DNA of 9,691 nucleotides from UBA7657 sp049653045 (GTDB taxonomy: Bacteria > Pseudomonadota > Alphaproteobacteria > Micavibrionales > Micavibrionaceae), in the NCBI GenBank assembly GCA_049653045.1, contig JBASFN010000071.1, positions 1 through 9,691 of the forward strand, given 5' to 3'. Shown piece by piece: positions 7,004-9,691 of the stretch (position 1 is the stretch's first letter; the number at the start of each line of letters is the position of its first letter). Both the position numbers and the translations under genes were made by a program. Under the pieces are notes generated by a model that was given only the letters and a program-made list of their open reading frames with translations, did no database searches and was not told the DNA's origin.

Positions 7004-7076
7004 GGATGAGTTATCAAAAGATTGGCGTTGCAACAGCAACCTTTACAGGAAAACGATTTTGTACGACTTTTCTTTC

Positions 7077-7280
7077 ATGGAAGATCGCGAGGAGCTTCGG
7101 CTCAAGCTTATCGAATATAAGACCGAGCACAAAGCCCTCGACGAGATGATCCAATCGACGCTGAAAGGCAGCGCCGCAATAAATCTCATGCAGATTCAGC
7201 ACCTTAAGAAGAAAAAACTCTGGCTGAAGGACGTGATCCAGAAGCTGGAAAGTGCCCTGATTGACGATATTATTGCTTAA
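7077..7280 (+). CDS. YdcH-like DUF465 family small protein
   Basis: The protein has 67 residues and is almost wholly helical and charged: EELRLKLIEYKTEHKALDEMIQ (4-26), then QIQHLKKKKLWLKDVIQKLESALID (39-63). The pattern of an acidic helix with EHKALD, a short turn, then L-KKKKL-LKD-I--LE is that of the YdcH/DUF465 family, a two-helix hairpin widespread in proteobacteria with no settled function. The family usually starts just before the first helix, which favours ATG 7077. A TTG at 7059, six codons upstream, has an AGGA (7047-7050) at eight bases and may be the real start. The frame continues upstream to 6975, but the likely promoter lies inside that part. It precedes purE by 27 bases, an arrangement I associate with alphaproteobacteria. 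Confidence 0.85.
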   Translation: MEDREELRLKLIEYKTEHKALDEMIQSTLKGSAAINLMQIQHLKKKKLWLKDVIQKLESALIDDIIA

Positions 7281-7301
7281 TTTACGCTCTCCCCGTATAA
7301 G
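7273..7301 (+). promoter_or_regulatory. candidate internal promoter for purE
   Basis: TTGCTT (7273-7278) overlaps the end of the DUF465 gene, followed by a 17-base spacer and TATAAG (7296-7301). The -10 ends six bases before the purE ATG at 7308, so initiation seven bases downstream would begin the transcript at the start codon. No Shine-Dalgarno is present there, which fits a leaderless mRNA. Confidence 0.45.
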
Positions 7302-7307
7302 TTTTCT

Positions 7308-7802
7308 ATGACGCATTCTGACCCCCACCCGCTTGTTGGCATTATTATGGGCTCCCAGTCTGACTGGGAGACGATGGAGCATGCACACGAGGTTTTGCAC
7401 GGTCTCGGCGTAGCGCACGAGGTTAAAATCGTCTCCGCCCACCGGACGCCGGATCGCATGGCGGATTATGCCAAAACCGCAAAAGGCCGGGGATTGAAGG
7501 TTATTATCGCGGGCGCTGGCGGCGCGGCGCACCTGCCCGGCATGACGGCGGCGCATACGCCCCTTCCCGTATTAGGCGTTCCCGTCGAAAGCGCGGCCCT
7601 CAAGGGCATGGATAGTTTATTGTCCATCGCGCAGATGCCGGGGGGAATTCCGGTTGGGACGCTGGCCATCGGCAAGGCCGGGGCGAAGAACGCAGGATTG
7701 CTGGCGGCGGCCATTCTGGCGCTCAGCGACCCTAAACTAGCGGCGGCCTTGGAAGAATACCGGGCAAAGCAGACCCTCAGCGTGGCGGAATTTCCGAAGT
7801 AA
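7308..7802 (+). CDS. purE: N5-carboxyaminoimidazole ribonucleotide mutase
   Basis: The 164-residue protein is a class I PurE, which converts N5-CAIR to CAIR in de novo purine synthesis in the cytoplasm. The substrate loop GSQSDW is at 15-20, SAHRTP with the catalytic histidine H45 is at 43-48, and AGAGGAAHLPGM is at 68-79 with H75. VPVESAALKGMDSLLSIAQMPGGIPVGTLAIGKAGAKNAGLLAA follows from 91, as in the whole family. Length is normal. The presence of purK downstream means the N5-CAIR route, not the single-step AIR carboxylase route. The start is fixed by MTHSDPHPLVGIIMGSQSD, which has no Shine-Dalgarno in front. A repeat element of about 123 bp separates it from purK, whereas these two genes usually sit close together. 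Confidence 0.96.
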   Translation: MTHSDPHPLVGIIMGSQSDWETMEHAHEVLHGLGVAHEVKIVSAHRTPDRMADYAKTAKGRGLKVIIAGAGGAAHLPGMTAAHTPLPVLGVPVESAALKGMDSLLSIAQMPGGIPVGTLAIGKAGAKNAGLLAAAILALSDPKLAAALEEYRAKQTLSVAEFPK

Positions 7803-7808
7803 GTTTTT

Positions 7809-7931
7809 ACCGCAGGGCGCAGAGAGCGCAGAGAAATAATATTTTTAACCACGAAGATCACGAATATGTTATGTCAAAACCTTGCGTCTTCGTGTTCATT
7901 TTTGCTTTTTTAACTCTGCGCACTCTGCGGT
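7809..7931. repeat. nested inverted-repeat element between purE and purK
   Basis: The outer arms begin with ACCGCAG (7809-7815) and end with CTGCGGT (7925-7931). The left arm holds three units: CGCAGGG, CGCAGAGAG and CGCAGAGAA (7811-7835), the last two at a 9-base period. The right arm holds two CTCTGCG units (7914-7920 and 7923-7929), also 9 bases apart. Inside lie a second pair of arms: CACGAAGAT and CACGAATAT (7850-7867, period 9) against TCTTCGTG (7887-7894). The core 8-mer CACGAAGA pairs exactly with TCTTCGTG. There is no ORF. It resembles the CGCAGAG and CACGAAG repeat families scattered in many environmental bacterial genomes; that is recollection, not a search. It could be a non-autonomous mobile repeat or a transcript-structure element. 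T-runs follow at 7940-7946 but not directly after the stem, so a classical terminator is doubtful. Confidence 0.75.
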
Positions 7932-7959
7932 GAAATCCCTTTTTTTAAAATAATTTCCC

Positions 7960-7968
7960 TGCTATCAC
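7960..7968 (+). promoter_or_regulatory. possible -10 element for purK
   Basis: TGC TATCAC (7960-7968) fits an extended -10, and GCTATCAC differs at one position from the GCTANAWC -10 consensus known from Caulobacter. No convincing -35 is seen. It ends eight bases before the purK ATG, which has only pyrimidines (CTTTCCCC) in front. Confidence 0.25.
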
Positions 7969-7976
7969 CTTTCCCC

Positions 7977-9044
7977 ATGGATATTGCAAAAACGATGGGG
8001 ATTCTGGGTGGCGGGCAGTTGGGGCGCATGAGTGCCATGGCCGCCAAAGAGCTTGGCATTCGTACCGTTATCTTTACGCCCGAGCAAGACAGCCCCGCGT
8101 CGCAGGTGGCCGATGAAACCATCGTCGCGGATTATCTTGACCGCGATTCCCTGCGGAAATTTTCCGAAAAAGTTGATGTGATTTCTTATGAGTTTGAGAA
8201 TATTCCCGTTGAAACAGTGGAATACCTAGCGAATCTTAAACCTGTTTATCCGGAAAAACGGGTTTTGGAGGTCGCTCAGGACCGGATTTCGGAAAAAACC
8301 TTCCTCAATTCGATCGGAATCGCCACGGCGCGCTGGGCAAGCCCAAAAAACGCAAAAAATATCGATGAAATCCTCCGCGAATGGGGGAAAACAGACTGCA
8401 TTATAAAAACGGCGCGTTTCGGCTATGACGGGAAAGGCCAATCCCGTTACACAATCGGCGATGACCTTGACGCAACGTGGCGTATTTTCAAAGGCCAAAC
8501 CGTTATCATGGAGGAGATTATCGACTTCGATTGCGAGATTTCCGTTGTCATCGGGCGGGATCAATTCGGCGCAATCGCTGCCTATGGTCCGATGCAAAAC
8601 GAACATCGCAACCATATCCTGCACAAAACAACTTTTCCAGCAAAAATTGCTGCGCCAATTTCCGCGCTTGCCTTAGATATTGCCGCAACATTGGCGCACA
8701 AATTATCCTTGCGCGGAGTGATTGCATTAGAGATGTTTGTCACGAAAGACGGGCGAATTCTTGCGAACGAGATCGCGCCGCGCACGCACAATTCCGGGCA
8801 TTGGACGATGGATGCTTGTACAGTGTCCCAGTTCGCGCAGCATGTGCGGACGGTGTGCGGTATGCCGGTGACCACCCCCGTTTGCCTCCCCGCCGAAATG
8901 ATCAACCTGATCGGGGACGACGTGAACGATATTCAAAAATATGTTGACATAAAGGATGTGCGGGTGCATCTATACGGTAAATCAGAAGCCCGCCCCGGCC
9001 GGAAAATGGGGCATGTGACGATTACCTCTCTTGAACGGGAATGA
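7977..9044 (+). CDS. purK: N5-carboxyaminoimidazole ribonucleotide synthase
   Basis: The 355-residue ATP-grasp enzyme makes N5-CAIR from AIR, bicarbonate and ATP in the cytoplasm, the substrate for PurE. The N-terminal fold shows MGILGGGQLGRM (7-18), and VISYEFENIP (68-77) follows. The ATP-grasp core has KTARFGYDGKGQ (144-155), then EEIIDFDCEISVV (179-191), the acidic metal ligands around E252, and NEIAPRTHNSGHWT (264-277). The C-terminal domain ends with YGKSEARPGRKMGHVT (333-348), diagnostic for PurK over PurT. Length is normal. Two starts are possible, ATG 7977 and ATG 7995 (residue 7); neither has a Shine-Dalgarno. The first is kept because it fits the pattern of short or absent leaders elsewhere in the window. 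The stop lies two bases before the preferred start of the next gene. Confidence 0.96.
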   Translation: MDIAKTMGILGGGQLGRMSAMAAKELGIRTVIFTPEQDSPASQVADETIVADYLDRDSLRKFSEKVDVISYEFENIPVETVEYLANLKPVYPEKRVLEVAQDRISEKTFLNSIGIATARWASPKNAKNIDEILREWGKTDCIIKTARFGYDGKGQSRYTIGDDLDATWRIFKGQTVIMEEIIDFDCEISVVIGRDQFGAIAAYGPMQNEHRNHILHKTTFPAKIAAPISALALDIAATLAHKLSLRGVIALEMFVTKDGRILANEIAPRTHNSGHWTMDACTVSQFAQHVRTVCGMPVTTPVCLPAEMINLIGDDVNDIQKYVDIKDVRVHLYGKSEARPGRKMGHVTITSLERE

Positions 9045-9046
9045 TA

Positions 9047-9574
9047 ATGATGACTTCAAAACTGCGTGCCCTGACATCTGCCCTGATCCCTCTTTTTCTG
9101 GCGTCATCAAGTCCTGCCCAAAGTGATGGATTTGACAACAATCTGCGCGAAATTACCGAAGATAATTTACAGGATTTTGTTGCGTATCAGGACAAACAAG
9201 TCTCCGCGTCGCCCCTGTCGTGCAAGACGTTCTTTGAAAAACATTTTGACGATAACGCGCGTGTTATCATCTCCGCACCTATGAAAACTGAAGAAGAAAT
9301 TATCCTCCTGCCGCTTTTTACTCCTGGAAAAGATAGCTTCATTAAAGCCTGCGACAAAAAAATAGAGTATAAACCCACCCCCATCGATAAAATTCGGATT
9401 GCCTCTGACGGACAGGCGGCACTTTACCAGTCCACGGATCTTACCAGTATTTGTTTCACAGGAGTCGCTCTGAACAATCAAGGGACGATAACCGTCCAGC
9501 ACTCCGAATGCTTTCTGTTTCCCGAATCTGAGCAAGAAATCGCCCCCCCGGACAGCACCTCATACGATATTTAA
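9047..9574 (+). CDS. secreted four-cysteine protein of unknown function
   Basis: I do not recognise this protein of about 175 residues. It has a signal peptide (MMTSKLRALTSALIPLFLASSSPAQ, cut likely after PAQ) and a mature region with four cysteines, C61, C104, C138 and C157 counted from the first ATG at 9041, enough for two disulfides in the periplasm. The order FFEKHFDDNARV, KDSFI, then DKIRIASDGQAALYQ, weakly recalls NTF2/SnoaL-like folds; this is only an impression. Three in-frame ATGs exist at 9041, 9047 and 9050. GGGA (9037-9040) is best spaced for 9047, while 9041 would overlap the purK stop as ATGA. Either way it is translationally coupled to purK. Its codons are more AT-rich than those of purE. 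A C7 run sits near the 3' end (9543-9549). Confidence 0.72.
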   Translation: MMTSKLRALTSALIPLFLASSSPAQSDGFDNNLREITEDNLQDFVAYQDKQVSASPLSCKTFFEKHFDDNARVIISAPMKTEEEIILLPLFTPGKDSFIKACDKKIEYKPTPIDKIRIASDGQAALYQSTDLTSICFTGVALNNQGTITVQHSECFLFPESEQEIAPPDSTSYDI

Positions 9575-9617
9575 ACGTGATTACGTGGAAAACATCCTTT
9601 GCGGCGGCTTTCCTCTT

Positions 9618-9644
9618 TTGATTCCTGCGGTGTTTTGCTAGCCT
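9618..9644 (+). promoter_or_regulatory. possible promoter before the right-edge gene
   Basis: TTGATT (9618-9623) and TGC TAGCCT (9636-9644) are separated by a 15-base spacer, short for sigma70. The TGCTAGC core also occurs upstream of the transpeptidase (1460-1466, minus strand). The stretch 9575-9672 otherwise shows no gene and no clear hairpin terminator. Confidence 0.25.
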
Positions 9645-9672
9645 CGGAGCCGGACACACAACGGAGCATCTT

Positions 9673-9691
9673 ATGACCATGGCCGCGAAAA
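9673..9691 (+). CDS. start of a gene cut by the right edge
   Basis: ATG at 9673 opens the frame MTMAAK and runs off the window. GGAG (9663-9666) lies six bases upstream, a good ribosome-binding site, and a promoter-like string lies before it. Six codons are too few to name a product. Confidence 0.5.

Noticed and set aside
6616..7017. Minus-strand open frame of 133 codons covering the pfkA start
   Set aside because: It is in a different frame from pfkA and reads through the SD and mini-ORF region; the pfkA frame has clear family motifs.
6975..7076. N-terminal extension of the DUF465 protein from a TTG at 6975
   Set aside because: The extension overlaps a good promoter (TTGCAG, 17 bases, TATTCT) and is not typical of the family.
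7014..7556. Minus-strand open frame of 180 codons opposite the DUF465 gene and purE
   Set aside because: It is antisense to two recognisable genes and has no motifs of its own.
7803..7976. CRISPR array or attC-like site for the repeat element between purE and purK
   Set aside because: The units are 7-9 bases without unique spacers of regular length, and no integrase or cas gene is near; nested palindromic repeat explains it better.
9575..9586. ACGTGATTACGT small inverted repeat after the four-cysteine gene
   Set aside because: Four-base arms are expected by chance and no T-run follows.

Overview
The window looks like a stretch of chromosome from an alphaproteobacterium, or something close to one. 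The reasons are the order YdcH-like (DUF465) gene, purE, purK; a YcbB-type L,D-transpeptidase; and a PfkA-family phosphofructokinase of the lysine (PKTIDND) type. GC content is moderate, with clearly AT-richer orphan genes and intergenic stretches. The genus cannot be fixed from the sequence. A Micavibrio-like or other uncultured lineage would fit, but that is inference. I see no tRNA, rRNA, CRISPR array, transposase or phage gene.

Left part (1-4891), all on the minus strand. It holds the N-terminal 467 codons of a periplasmic YcbB-type L,D-transpeptidase that runs off the left edge before its catalytic cysteine. Next are a small secreted orphan protein with its own promoter, a complete dihydroxy-acid dehydratase (ilvD), and a translationally coupled pair of membrane proteins that each carry two transmembrane helices and a bacterial PH domain.

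Middle (4892-6899). A compact divergent promoter region separates the PH pair from an AT-rich plus-strand gene for a 268-residue soluble protein that I do not recognise. That gene converges with pfkA on the minus strand, with only 10 bases between the stop codons. Upstream of pfkA is a six-codon reading frame with a perfect AGGAGG ribosome-binding site, in frame with pfkA but closed by TAG.

Right part (6933-9691), plus strand. It holds a YdcH-like small protein, purE, a nested inverted-repeat element of about 123 bp, purK, a secreted four-cysteine orphan protein coupled to purK, and the first codons of another gene at the edge. PurE and PurK act in sequence in de novo purine synthesis, turning AIR into CAIR.

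The most interesting signals are regulatory. Several first-in-unit genes lack a Shine-Dalgarno sequence and have a -10-like hexamer ending exactly six bases before the ATG, which suggests leaderless transcripts. The others are the pfkA mini-ORF, the repeat element splitting purE from purK, and the mixed nucleotide-specificity signature of the phosphofructokinase. I found no convincing new multi-gene system; most of the window is housekeeping metabolism with a few orphan genes.
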